This document shows, piece by piece, positions 7,728 to 15,583 of a stretch of 33,462 nucleotides of DNA. The DNA comes from Clostridia bacterium (GTDB lineage: Bacteria; Bacillota; Clostridia; Oscillospirales; Acutalibacteraceae). Position numbers and translations under genes: made by a program. The stretch lies in assembly GCA_017537245.1 (NCBI GenBank), contig JAFYLD010000016.1, positions 1 through 33,462 of the forward strand, given 5' to 3'. Within the stretch, counting starts at the first letter, position 1; every line of letters begins with the position of its first letter. The notes beneath the pieces are model-generated. The model saw nothing but the letters and a program-made list of their open reading frames with translations, made no database searches and was not told the DNA's origin.

Positions 7728-8595
7728 CGTCCCCTACCTCCTGAGTTTTCACCTTTGGTTCCATAATTCGGCGGCGTACAACAAGTTTATCATAGGTCTG
7801 TCTATAACTTACTCGACACACATATTTTTTGCCACAATCAGGACATATAAAATTCGCACTAAACCAATTATTGTGATATTTCCATTTGTTGTTACGCCTT
7901 AACTTACCCTCGCATTTTTCACAATGGAAAACATGTGTCTCTTTTTGTATGCGATCGTCATTGATACTGCTTATATAATATGGCTTAAAATAAAGTTGCT
8001 TATAAAAATCTGGATCAGCGGTATCCCTTATGAGTTTGCCAAATGCCGCTTCATTATAGTGCTTTTTAAGAAGCGCTGCGCAAAGCAAGCTATCGTCTTT
8101 GGCGGTATGTAGGTCATAATTATCGGTTGTAATTCCCAAAAGTTCTGCCGCGCCGCCAAGTGATATTTGAGATTTAATCTCGTGACCTAAAAGTCGTAGT
8201 TCACCTTGAATAAATACCTGTAAATCAAGGTATTTATCTATTTTAAATCTTTGGCCATCAAGCAAATACTTTTCGTTTTCGGCAATTGTATAAAGGTCAG
8301 AGTTGCTCCAAGTGATAGTAACGGTATCGGAACCTAGCCAGTTATTATATTTCTCAACGGCATCAGATAATGAAATTCCGTCTAGCATCATTTCTTTTGT
8401 AATACCGGTAAGTTCGGTAAAACGACGTGAAACGCGCTTGCTTATAGGCGATTTGATAGTAACATCAAAAATATCGATAAGATTAAACTTCTCATCTAAT
8501 TTAACAGCGCCGATTTGCAATATTTGATTCACAAATCTTTTATGCAATTTATGATAGGCGCTATCCCATTCCATATCAAGTATTACGTAATTCAT
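7696..8595 (-). CDS. DEDDh 3'-5' exonuclease (KapD/ERI-1-like) with C-terminal zinc ribbon
   Basis: 299 residues. The N-terminal two thirds are a DnaQ-like exonuclease: ILDMEWDSA supplies Asp7 and Glu9, and DLHTAKDDS supplies His163 and Asp168, the DEDDh metal-binding set. Such enzymes degrade single-stranded RNA or DNA from the 3' end. Residues 225-254 hold two pairs, CEKC and CPDC, forming a zinc ribbon likely to bind nucleic acid; I do not recall this tail on the Bacillus protein KapD. The gene starts inside the typA stop (TAATG), so translation is probably coupled, and its end overlaps the radical SAM gene. The natural substrate is unknown. Confidence 0.8.
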   Translation of the reverse strand: MNYVILDMEWDSAYHKLHKRFVNQILQIGAVKLDEKFNLIDIFDVTIKSPISKRVSRRFTELTGITKEMMLDGISLSDAVEKYNNWLGSDTVTITWSNSDLYTIAENEKYLLDGQRFKIDKYLDLQVFIQGELRLLGHEIKSQISLGGAAELLGITTDNYDLHTAKDDSLLCAALLKKHYNEAAFGKLIRDTADPDFYKQLYFKPYYISSINDDRIQKETHVFHCEKCEGKLRRNNKWKYHNNWFSANFICPDCGKKYVCRVSYRQTYDKLVVRRRIMEPKVKTQEVGDDAVQPVSATV

Positions 8596-10424
8596 TAGCG
8601 GTTTTTCGCCTCGTGTTTCATACGTAATTCTTTGTTAAGTATTCGTTTGCGAATACGAATATTATTTGGTGTAATTTCAACCAATTCATCATCTTTTATA
8701 AAGTCGAGCGATTGTTCCAAACTCATAATTGATGGCGGAGTAAGCTTAAGCGCGTCATCAGAGCCTGATGCGCGTGTATTTGTAAGATGCTTTGCCTTAC
8801 AAACGTTACAAACGATATCTTCACTCTTAGGACTTTCGCCCACAATCATACCCTCATAAACAGGGACACCGGCGCCAATAAATAGACGACCACGACTTTG
8901 AGTATTAAATAGACCATAAGCCGTACTCTCGCCCGTTTCGTGAACAACGATTGAGCCTGTGTTTCTTTGGTCAATATCACCCTTATATTCTTCATAACCG
9001 TTAAAGATATGGTTCATTATACCATTACCATTTGTATCGGTCATGAATTGTGAACGATAACCGAGAAGTCCACGCGCAGGAATTAAGAATTCGAGGTGTG
9101 ACATACCACCTTCACGTGTACCCATATTTTGAAGCTCGGCATGACGAGTACCGAGTCGCTCCATAACAGCGCCAACGTAGGTGTCAGGAACTTCTATCAT
9201 AAGAAGTTCAATTGGTTCTAGTAACTTACCATCTTCATCGTGCTTATAAATAACGTTTGGAGGAGATACCTGAAATTCGTATCCTTGACGACGCATTGTT
9301 TCGATAAGTATTGAAAGGTGCAATTCGCCACGTCCAGATACTTTAAAGGTGTCTGCGCTATCGGTTTCTTCAACACGAAGACTAACGTTTGTAAGCACCT
9401 CTTTGAAGAGTCTTTCGCGCAAATTACGTGAAGTAACGTACTTACCATCTTTGCCGGCAAATGGTGAATTGTTTACCATAAAGTTCATAGCAAGTGTTGG
9501 TTCGTCAATCTTTACAAAAGGTAATGGATCGATATGTTCTACATCACAAGCGCTCTCGCCTATTTCGAGTTCGCTAATACCAGCAACTTGAATTATATCA
9601 CCAATAGTAGCTGTTTCAACCTCGGTACGCTTAAGACCTTGATACATAAACAATTTAACAATCTTAACACGTGAGTTTGTTCCGTCTTTGTGACAAAGAG
9701 CTACAGTTTGTCCAACTTTAACAGTGCCGCGCAAAACGCGTCCTACGCCAATGCGACCGATATATTCGTCGTATTCGATATTAGTAAACAATATTTGCAA
9801 AGGACCTTCGCCATCGCCAACCGGTGCGTCAATTTCTTTTACAATTTCTTCAAAGAGAGGCTTCATATCTGTGCCTGGAATATCTGGCGCGTATGTTGCG
9901 TAACCATCACGACCAGAGGCAAATACAACAGGAAATTCTATTTGTTCTTCGTCAGCACCAAGTTCAATAAACAAATCAAGAACCTCATCGACAACCTCAA
10001 TTGGTCTTGCCATTGGTCTATCAATTTTGTTTATAACAACAACTGCTTTTTTACCAAGCGCCAATGCCTTTTTAAGCACGAAACGTGTCTGTGGCATACA
10101 ACCTTCAAATGCATCAACAAGCAATAAAACACCGTCAACCATTTGAAGAATACGCTCTACCTCACCGCCAAAATCAGCATGTCCCGGGGTATCTATAATA
10201 TTGATTTTTACCCCGTTATACATAACGCTTGTATTCTTTGAAAGTATTGTAATACCGCGCTCGCGTTCGAGGTCGTTTGAGTCCATTACACGCTCATCAA
10301 CCGACTCATTATCGCGGAAAGTACCGCTTTGTCTAAGTAATTGGTCAACAAGAGTTGTTTTGCCATGGTCAACGTGCGCAATTATAGCAACGTTTCTTAT
10401 GTTTTCTCTTTTTTCTAAAGCCAT
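8595..10424 (-). CDS. typA: Ribosome-associated GTPase TypA/BipA
   Basis: 609 residues, the usual length for the family. The GTPase motifs are complete: AHVDHGKTT (P-loop, about 16-24), DTPGHADFGGEVER (G3), NKIDRP (G4) and SGRDGY (G5), followed by EF-Tu-like and EF-G-like domains and the BipA C-terminal region (GRGELHLSILIETMRR, GYRSQFMTDTNGNGIMNH). BipA acts on the 70S ribosome and is needed mainly under stress or low temperature, with a role in 50S assembly. An ATG start follows an AGGGGAC site. It lies 24 bp after a beta-glucosidase gene and no separate promoter is visible, so at least some transcripts should be shared. The exonuclease start overlaps its stop. Confidence 0.97.
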   Translation of the reverse strand: MALEKRENIRNVAIIAHVDHGKTTLVDQLLRQSGTFRDNESVDERVMDSNDLERERGITILSKNTSVMYNGVKINIIDTPGHADFGGEVERILQMVDGVLLLVDAFEGCMPQTRFVLKKALALGKKAVVVINKIDRPMARPIEVVDEVLDLFIELGADEEQIEFPVVFASGRDGYATYAPDIPGTDMKPLFEEIVKEIDAPVGDGEGPLQILFTNIEYDEYIGRIGVGRVLRGTVKVGQTVALCHKDGTNSRVKIVKLFMYQGLKRTEVETATIGDIIQVAGISELEIGESACDVEHIDPLPFVKIDEPTLAMNFMVNNSPFAGKDGKYVTSRNLRERLFKEVLTNVSLRVEETDSADTFKVSGRGELHLSILIETMRRQGYEFQVSPPNVIYKHDEDGKLLEPIELLMIEVPDTYVGAVMERLGTRHAELQNMGTREGGMSHLEFLIPARGLLGYRSQFMTDTNGNGIMNHIFNGYEEYKGDIDQRNTGSIVVHETGESTAYGLFNTQSRGRLFIGAGVPVYEGMIVGESPKSEDIVCNVCKAKHLTNTRASGSDDALKLTPPSIMSLEQSLDFIKDDELVEITPNNIRIRKRILNKELRMKHEAKNR

Positions 10425-10448
10425 TAAAATGTCCCCTATTTTTACAAA

Positions 10449-11804
10449 CTACTTTGTATGTTCTTCAATCCAATTTTTATACCAATAATAAGAATCCTTA
10501 GGTATACGCTCGCCATTTTCAAAATCAACGTATATTAAGCCAAATCTGTCGCTATAACCTTTTGCCCATTCAAAATTGTCAATAAGCGACCACTGGAAAT
10601 AACCCCTAACGTCAACACCATCTTCAGTTGCTTTTTCTAGCTCGTTAAGATATCTATTCAAAAAGTCAATTCTATTTGGATCGTGCACTTTGCCGTCAAG
10701 TGAAACTACGTCGTGCGCCGACATGCCATTTTCTGTTATAAAAAATGGTAATTTATATCTTTCGGTATAAAATCTTGGTCCCCAACGAAGAGCCTCTGGT
10801 GTGATAGGCCATTGAATAGCGGTCTTACCATGTCCCACTTTACGAGCAACGTATTGCGCATTACCATTTTCATCCGCACGTATTTCTTGTCCGTTATAGA
10901 TATTGTTGGCATAAAAATCAAGTGGCTGATTTATAAGTTTCATATCTTCTTCGGTAATTTCCGGGAGATAGTCTTTATACATACGAAGACCATCTTCAGG
11001 ATATTTACCCAAAATTACAGGATCGCTCCACCAAGATACGTTCCACATAAGACCACGTCTAAGTGGTGGACACGCAAACATCGTTTTACGCGCGGCCTCG
11101 ATATCGGCAGCGCTATCACTTGCCGGATAACACGTAGTACCGGTTGGAGCATAGCCGACCTTGATAGGTTGTTTTGCGTTTGCGCGTAGAGCTATTACAG
11201 CAGCGCCATGCGCTTTAAGCACATTATGACACATACGGAATATATCTTTGTACATCACTTTATAACCCGGTGCGTGTTCACCAGACATATAGCCAGCGCC
11301 AATAAAACACTGCGGCTCATTAAAGGTTATAAAATTCTTAACCCTATCTGAATAGAGTTCAGATATCTTTGCAGCATACTCGGCAAACCACTCGACACTA
11401 TCATCGTTGAGCCAGCCACCTTTTTTATGAAGTTCGTAAGGATAGTCCCAATGAAATAGTGTAATATATGGTTCTATACCATTAGCGATAAGTTCGTCAA
11501 TAAGATTAGAATAGAATTCTACACCTTTAGGATTAAGTTCGCCTATACCATTTGGAATAAGGCGCGCCCAGTTAATAGAAAAACGGTACGCATTTATACC
11601 AAGTTCCTTCATAAGCTTGACGTCTTCTTTGTATCTATGGTAATGGTCGCAAGCCGTGTCGCCGGTATGACCTTCAAAAACGTGGTCGTACTCATGACAG
11701 AAAACGTCCCAAACATTTTCTCCCTTACCGTCCTCATTCCAAGCACCCTCAATTTGATAAGAAGAAGTAGCAGCGCCCCATACAAAATCCTTTTTAAAAG
11801 CCAT
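10449..11804 (-). CDS. bglA: Family GH1 beta-glucosidase / 6-phospho-beta-glucosidase-like
   Basis: 451 residues from the ATG at 11804, chosen because GGAGGTG lies 6 nt upstream and the family usually begins MAFKKDFVWGAATSSYQIEG; an ATG five codons earlier overlaps that site. GH1 retaining glycosidases use two glutamates, seen here as TFNEPQ (acid/base Glu163) and ITENGM (nucleophile Glu358). The C-terminal motif WSLIDNFEWAKGY is also conserved. W-NFEWA favours unphosphorylated beta-glucosides over 6-phospho substrates, which is a family rule and not proof. There is no signal peptide, so it is cytoplasmic. No sugar transporter or PTS gene is adjacent. It has its own promoter and lies just before typA. 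Confidence 0.95.
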   Translation of the reverse strand: MAFKKDFVWGAATSSYQIEGAWNEDGKGENVWDVFCHEYDHVFEGHTGDTACDHYHRYKEDVKLMKELGINAYRFSINWARLIPNGIGELNPKGVEFYSNLIDELIANGIEPYITLFHWDYPYELHKKGGWLNDDSVEWFAEYAAKISELYSDRVKNFITFNEPQCFIGAGYMSGEHAPGYKVMYKDIFRMCHNVLKAHGAAVIALRANAKQPIKVGYAPTGTTCYPASDSAADIEAARKTMFACPPLRRGLMWNVSWWSDPVILGKYPEDGLRMYKDYLPEITEEDMKLINQPLDFYANNIYNGQEIRADENGNAQYVARKVGHGKTAIQWPITPEALRWGPRFYTERYKLPFFITENGMSAHDVVSLDGKVHDPNRIDFLNRYLNELEKATEDGVDVRGYFQWSLIDNFEWAKGYSDRFGLIYVDFENGERIPKDSYYWYKNWIEEHTK

Positions 11805-11832
11805 ATAGTACACCTCCATAATTATTCAATTT

Positions 11833-11861
11833 ATTATATCAGAGCAACTTTATAATTTCAA
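11833..11861 (-). promoter_or_regulatory. Sigma-A promoter of bglA-typA
   Basis: On the minus strand, TTGAAA (11856-11861), a 17-bp spacer and TATAAT (11833-11838). Its -35 box lies 6 bp from the -35 box of the divergent mtaB promoter. No clear operator palindrome was seen. Confidence 0.8.
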
Positions 11862-11867
11862 TAACAG

Positions 11868-11896
11868 TTGACAAGTAAATTTATTTTTATTAAAAT
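11868..11896 (+). promoter_or_regulatory. Sigma-A promoter of mtaB
   Basis: TTGACA (11868-11873), a 17-bp spacer and TAAAAT (11891-11896), with a GAGGT ribosome binding site at 11916-11920 before the ATG at 11927. Confidence 0.85.
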
Positions 11897-11926
11897 ATTA
11901 AAAGATAAATTTATTGAGGTATTTTA

Positions 11927-13204
11927 ATGAATATTATTTTTCAAACATTAGGTTGCAAAGTTAATCAATACGAAACCGAAGCGATGCGCGAGGCGTTACA
12001 ATCGCTAGGCCACACCTGTGATAAAAACAAGTCAATTGATGCTGTTGTTATTAACTCATGCACCGTAACCGCAGAAAGCGATAGAAAAACTAGACAACTT
12101 GTGCGCCGTATGAGACGCGAACATCCAAACGCTATTATTGCGCTTACGGGCTGTATGGTTCAAGCTTTTCCTGATGATGCAAAACAATTAACAGAGGCAG
12201 ATATTGTTATTGGTAACAGAGACGTTAAAAAGGTTATCGAAGCAATTAAGTATTATGACAATAATCGTATTTTTTGCGTAGAAGAACACAAAAACGGCGA
12301 TTTATATAACACTATAGGTCTTAGCAGTTTTAACGAACGAACACGCGCTTTTATGAAAATACAAGATGGTTGCGATCGCTTTTGTACCTACTGTATTATT
12401 CCTTTTGCACGTGGTAGAGTTCGTTCTCGCGCGATCGATGATATAAAGCAAGAAGCACAAAGACTTGCAAACAACGGATTTTGCGAGATTGTTTTAGTCG
12501 GCATTAACCTTACGTCATACGGTAAGGATGAAAACTTTAATCTTTGTGACGCTATTGACGCTGTTTGCGAGATTGACGGAATTAAGCGCGTTAGATTAGG
12601 CTCTCTTGAACCTGATCATATCACTGATGAAATGCTAAATAGAATGAAGGCTCAACCCAAGTTTTGTCCTCAATTTCATTTATCATTACAATCTGGTTGC
12701 GACGAAACCTTAAAGCGCATGAACAGACATTATGACAGCGCTTTTTATGAAGATTTGGTAAATCGAATTCGATCTACGTTTGATAATGCTGCAATAACTA
12801 CCGATATCATGGTTGGATTCGCGGGCGAAACACAAGAAGAATTTGACAAAAATCTAAAATTTGCGCAAAAAATCCAGTTTGCAAGAGCGCATATTTTCGC
12901 TTATTCGCGTCGTAATGGTACGGTTGCGGCAGGTTTAAAGGCACAAGTAAATAATGCCGAAAAACAACATCGCGCACATTTAATGGCAGATGCAACAAAG
13001 CAAACCGAAATAGAATTTTTAAATACGCAAGTTGGCAATATCTATCCTGTGCTTTTTGAAACGCAAGAAAACGGCCTTTGGGACGGATATACACCAAACT
13101 ATACCAGAGTCGTCGTTGATACACAAAAAACTCTTACAGGTGAAATTCATAACGTTTTAATCAAATCGGTGAAAGATGATTACTGTATAGGCGAACTAAT
13201 ATAA
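11927..13204 (+). CDS. mtaB: tRNA N6-threonylcarbamoyladenosine methylthiotransferase MtaB
   Basis: 425 residues. MtaB adds a methylthio group to t6A37 of tRNAs reading ANN codons, giving ms2t6A. The N-terminal methylthiotransferase domain starts NIIFQTLGCKVNQYE and carries the cluster cysteines Cys10, Cys45 and Cys76. The radical SAM motif GCDRFCTYCIIPFARGR supplies Cys149, Cys153 and Cys156. The C-terminal 60 or so residues form a TRAM-like RNA-binding domain. GCKVNQYE with CTYCIIPFARG is the MtaB (YqeV) version, not MiaB or RimO. It is the only large protein-coding gene on the plus strand here, transcribed alone from its own promoter and closed by a terminator just after the stop. Confidence 0.95.
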   Translation: MNIIFQTLGCKVNQYETEAMREALQSLGHTCDKNKSIDAVVINSCTVTAESDRKTRQLVRRMRREHPNAIIALTGCMVQAFPDDAKQLTEADIVIGNRDVKKVIEAIKYYDNNRIFCVEEHKNGDLYNTIGLSSFNERTRAFMKIQDGCDRFCTYCIIPFARGRVRSRAIDDIKQEAQRLANNGFCEIVLVGINLTSYGKDENFNLCDAIDAVCEIDGIKRVRLGSLEPDHITDEMLNRMKAQPKFCPQFHLSLQSGCDETLKRMNRHYDSAFYEDLVNRIRSTFDNAAITTDIMVGFAGETQEEFDKNLKFAQKIQFARAHIFAYSRRNGTVAAGLKAQVNNAEKQHRAHLMADATKQTEIEFLNTQVGNIYPVLFETQENGLWDGYTPNYTRVVVDTQKTLTGEIHNVLIKSVKDDYCIGELI

Positions 13205-13231
13205 AAAGACGGGGTTTTACCCCGCCTTTTT
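13203..13231 (+). terminator. Terminator of mtaB
   Basis: Stem AAAAAGACGGGG / CCCCGCCTTTTT around the loop TTTTA, with one A-C mismatch, ending in a T tract directly after the mtaB stop. Confidence 0.88.
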
Positions 13232-13253
13232 TAAATTTTTTAATTAAAAATCC

Positions 13254-13282
13254 TTGACAAAATAACGCGTTTGGTATATTAT
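13254..13282 (+). promoter_or_regulatory. Promoter of tRNA-Leu
   Basis: Consensus TTGACA (13254-13259), a 17-bp spacer and TATTAT (13277-13282), about 10 bp before the mature 5' end of the tRNA. Confidence 0.85.
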
Positions 13283-13291
13283 ATTTTAGAC

Positions 13292-13378
13292 GCCGCTGTG
13301 GTGGAATAGGCAGACACAAGGGACTTAAAATCCCTCGATAGCGATATCGTACCGGTTCAAGTCCGGTCAGCGGCACCA
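13292..13378 (+). tRNA. tRNA-Leu, anticodon UAA
   Basis: 87 nt including an encoded CCA end. The acceptor stem GCCGCTG/CAGCGGC is perfect. The anticodon stem AGGGA/TCCCT encloses a CTTAAAA loop with anticodon TAA, reading UUA and by wobble UUG. The long variable arm (CGAT-AGCGAT-ATCG) is the class II feature expected for leucine, and the T arm has GGTTCAAGTCC. A tRNA for UUA fits the AT-rich codon use. Confidence 0.97.
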
Positions 13379-13381
13379 GTC

Positions 13382-13418
13382 GAGAGCCTCGACACGCAAC
13401 TCGCGTGCTGAGGTTCTT
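13382..13418 (+). terminator. Terminator of tRNA-Leu
   Basis: A 16-bp imperfect stem (13382-13397 with 13403-13418) and loop AACTC, with one mismatch and a few G-T pairs, followed by CTTCTTTTTT. It begins 3 nt after the CCA end. Confidence 0.85.
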
Positions 13419-13470
13419 CTTTTTTATTATTTCAACCTCGCGTTTAAGGTTGGTTGTGAACACTCGCACC

Positions 13471-13501
13471 AATACCCATCCTCTTATGAGGATGGAGTAT
13501 T
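13471..13501 (+). terminator. Second hairpin downstream of tRNA-Leu
   Basis: Stem AATACCCATCCTC (13471-13483) with GAGGATGGAGTATT (13488-13501), one bulged A, a TTAT loop, then ACTTTTTT. It may be a backup terminator or the end of a short transcript. No gene was recognised between 13419 and 13470. Confidence 0.55.
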
Positions 13502-13518
13502 ACTTTTTTAAATATATT

Positions 13519-13548
13519 AAAAGCTAGGAATGTATATTCCTAGCTTTT
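13519..13548. terminator. Hairpin between tRNA-Leu region and spo0A
   Basis: A perfect 12-bp stem (AAAAGCTAGGAA, 13519-13530, and complement, 13537-13548) with a 6-nt loop, starting 5 bp beyond the spo0A stop. On the plus strand it is followed by GTTTTTT; on the minus strand by AATATATTT, so it probably ends spo0A although the U tract there is weak. Confidence 0.7.
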
Positions 13549-13553
13549 GTTTT

Positions 13554-14333
13554 TTATCCGGCCTTTAATTGTAGCCTAATTCTATCACTTATCATTGCAA
13601 TAAATTCAGAATTTGTTGGTTTACCCTTGTTGTTTTGAACCGTATAACCAAAATAAGAATTTAGAGTATCTATATCTCCTCTATCCCACGCAACTTCTAT
13701 CGCGTGTCTTATTGCTCTTTCAACACGTGATGACGTTGTGTTGTGCTTTTTAGCAACCGTCGGATATAAAGTTTTTGTTATAGAACCAATAATTGTATCA
13801 TCTTTTATTGCAAGCATTATTGAATATCTTATGTACTGATAACCTTTAATATGAGCAGGTATACCAATATCGTGAATAATATCTGTTACCATCACTTCAA
13901 GTTCATTATCAGTAATTGTATCATCGCGCTTAACAATTACTGGTTTTACCTCACTTTTCCATTTGCATAATTGCATTATTCGTTGAGCTAACGTATTTAT
14001 ATCAAACGGCCTCAAAATATAATATACTGCACCAGCTTCAAGTGTTTGCTTTTCAAGAAGCGGATTATCAAAACTTGACATTGCAATAACCATAGGTCTT
14101 TGGTTTGGATCAATTTCTTTAATCACGTTAAGCACGCCTAAAATATCGATACCGGCCATAAACACGTCAGCAACAATAATGTCCACCTTTTGCTTTTGTA
14201 ACGTATTTATAATCTTGTAGCCGTCTTTCTCGCAAAGTTCGACCTCCATACCGTATCCCCTCAAGATTTTGGCACATTTCTGTCCAAATTCTGTTGAATC
14301 GTCAGCGATAATTACGTTTAGTTGTTTTGTCAT
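13554..14333 (-). CDS. spo0A: Stage 0 sporulation response regulator Spo0A
   Basis: 259 residues from the ATG at 14333, which follows an AAGGAG site; an upstream in-frame start lacks one. Spo0A is the master switch for entry into sporulation, activated by aspartate phosphorylation and binding 0A boxes. The C-terminal effector domain (about 145-259) is almost textbook: [44 protein letters not shown] and [11 protein letters not shown]. The receiver keeps Asp11, Asp12 and the phosphoacceptor Asp56, but the usual MP after it is MA (59-60), the switch Thr is Ser86 and the invariant Lys of the LKPF motif is Arg108. It is a single-gene unit with its own promoter and 0A-like sites. The usual neighbour spoIVB is absent. 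Confidence 0.96.
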   Translation of the reverse strand: MTKQLNVIIADDSTEFGQKCAKILRGYGMEVELCEKDGYKIINTLQKQKVDIIVADVFMAGIDILGVLNVIKEIDPNQRPMVIAMSSFDNPLLEKQTLEAGAVYYILRPFDINTLAQRIMQLCKWKSEVKPVIVKRDDTITDNELEVMVTDIIHDIGIPAHIKGYQYIRYSIMLAIKDDTIIGSITKTLYPTVAKKHNTTSSRVERAIRHAIEVAWDRGDIDTLNSYFGYTVQNNKGKPTNSEFIAMISDRIRLQLKAG

Positions 14334-14366
14334 TAAAGCCAACTCCTTTCTCAAATTTATGCCAAA

Positions 14367-14395
14367 ATATTACCATAAATTACCTGTAAAAACAA
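14367..14395 (-). promoter_or_regulatory. Putative sigma-A promoter of spo0A
   Basis: On the minus strand, TTGTTT (14390-14395), a 17-bp spacer and TAATAT (14367-14372), ending 34 bp before the start codon. I found no convincing sigma-H promoter in the region. Confidence 0.55.
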
Positions 14396-14400
14396 CGCGT

Positions 14401-14411
14401 TTCGAGTCGAA
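14401..14411. promoter_or_regulatory. Palindrome TTCGAGTCGAA upstream of the spo0A promoter
   Basis: A perfect 11-bp palindrome five bases upstream of the -35 box. Each half resembles the 0A box TGTCGAA with one change (AGTCGAA on the plus strand). It could be a Spo0A or repressor site. Confidence 0.45.
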
Positions 14412-14454
14412 TGAAAATTCTTTCCATCGCAATATTAAGCGCTTCTCAAAAAAA

Positions 14455-14462
14455 TTCGACAA
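14455..14462 (-). promoter_or_regulatory. 0A box upstream of spo0A
   Basis: TTGTCGAA on the minus strand, containing the exact 0A box TGTCGAA apart from its first T being preceded by T; it reads TTGTCGAATTTT. It lies about 60 bp upstream of the putative -35 box, so autoregulation of spo0A is likely. Confidence 0.6.
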
Positions 14463-14588
14463 CATAAAGCAATAGATAACGAGCAAAAGTTTTGAAAATC
14501 TTGTTTAGATGACAAATTGTAATAAAACACAACAAAAACAAATAAAATTCTTCGATATAATTCGCAATTGAGAGAATAGAAAAAAAGA
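14463..14588. other. Gene-free spacer between spo0A control region and tsf
   Basis: Part of the roughly 300-bp gap between spo0A and tsf. It is AT-rich, with A-rich runs, and contains no open frame with a ribosome binding site, no RNA gene and no repeat that I recognise. Confidence 0.5.
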
Positions 14589-14616
14589 AAACAGCGTTCC
14601 CAAAGGAACGCTGTTT
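14589..14616 (-). terminator. Terminator of rpsB-tsf
   Basis: A perfect 12-bp stem (AAACAGCGTTCC, 14589-14600, and complement, 14605-14616) with loop CAAA on the plus strand, followed on the minus strand by TTCTTTTTTT. It lies 18 bp after the tsf stop and separates this unit from spo0A. Confidence 0.92.
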
Positions 14617-14634
14617 AAATATGGTTTTATTTAA

Positions 14635-15546
14635 TTATTTTACCATGCTTGCAACTTCTGCTGCGAAATCGTCAACGCGCTTTTCAATGCCTTCGCCCTT
14701 TTCCATACGAACGAAATCAACAAGTTTAACGTCAGCACCCATTTCTTTAGCACAGTTTGCAATGTACTTGCCAACGGTAATATCGCCATCCATAACGAAA
14801 GCCTGCTCAACAAGGCAGTTTTCCTTAAAGAATTTGCCAATCTTACCTTCAACGATTTTGCCAAGAATAGCATCTGGCTTGTTAGCCATCTTAGGATCTT
14901 CTTTCATCTTAGCAATTTCGATTTCTTTTTCTTTCTCGATAACTTCTGCTGGAACAGATGCTTCATCAAGATAGCCAGGATTCATAGCAGCGATTTGCAT
15001 TGCTACGTTTTTACCCATAGTGATGAATGCATCGCTAGTAGCGTCAACATCACCATCAAATTTAACAAGAACACCGATTTTGCCGCCAGCGTGAACGTAG
15101 TTTACAACGTTGCCTTCGAAGCGAACAAAACGACGAATTTTGATGTTTTCACGAACCTTAAGGAAGAGTTCCTGAACCATTTCTTCAACGGTTTGACCGT
15201 TTTCTACACAAGCGTTGAGAGCATCAACGTCTGCTGGATTTTGAGCTGCGATAACCTTAGCAACCTTGAGTGCGAGTTCTTTGAATTCGTCACCGCCAGC
15301 AACGAAGTCTGTTTCAGCGTTAAGCTCAACAGCAACGCCTACACCGTTTTCGCAAATTGCGCATACGGTACCTTCAGCAGCGATACGGCTAGCCTTTTTA
15401 GCTTGTGATGCAAGACCCTTCTCACGAAGATAGTCAACAGCAGCATCCATGTCGCCGTTGCATTCAACAAGTGCCTTTTTGCAGTCCATCATACCGCAAC
15501 CGGTTTTTTCTCTTAAAGCCTGAACGTCTTTAGCAGTAAAAGCCAT
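14635..15546 (-). CDS. tsf: Elongation factor Ts
   Basis: 303 residues. EF-Ts exchanges GDP for GTP on EF-Tu. The N-terminal UBA-like domain is clear (FTAKDVQALREKTGCGMMDC, KKALVECNGDMDAAVDYLRE), as is the core motif LNAETDFVA that contacts EF-Tu, followed by the two-part core domain and the C-terminal module. Length is normal. The ATG follows an AAAGGAGATATATATC site and lies 37 bp after rpsB, so the two are co-transcribed. The gene is followed by a terminator; pyrH and frr, which often come next, are not here. Confidence 0.98.
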   Translation of the reverse strand: MAFTAKDVQALREKTGCGMMDCKKALVECNGDMDAAVDYLREKGLASQAKKASRIAAEGTVCAICENGVGVAVELNAETDFVAGGDEFKELALKVAKVIAAQNPADVDALNACVENGQTVEEMVQELFLKVRENIKIRRFVRFEGNVVNYVHAGGKIGVLVKFDGDVDATSDAFITMGKNVAMQIAAMNPGYLDEASVPAEVIEKEKEIEIAKMKEDPKMANKPDAILGKIVEGKIGKFFKENCLVEQAFVMDGDITVGKYIANCAKEMGADVKLVDFVRMEKGEGIEKRVDDFAAEVASMVK

Positions 15547-15583
15547 GATATATATCTCCTTTTACAAGTAGTAATTATCTTGA

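Noticed and set aside
9690-10127. Plus-strand open frame of 145 codons opposite typA
   Set aside because: Antisense to conserved TypA domains; no ribosome binding site.
13161-13472. Minus-strand open frame of 103 codons across the tRNA-Leu region
   Set aside because: It is antisense to tRNA-Leu; the peptide (PLTGLEPVRYRYRG) is the well-known false translation of tRNA-Leu complements.
14995-15408. Plus-strand open frame of 137 codons opposite tsf
   Set aside because: Shadow of tsf codon usage; no start signal and no family.
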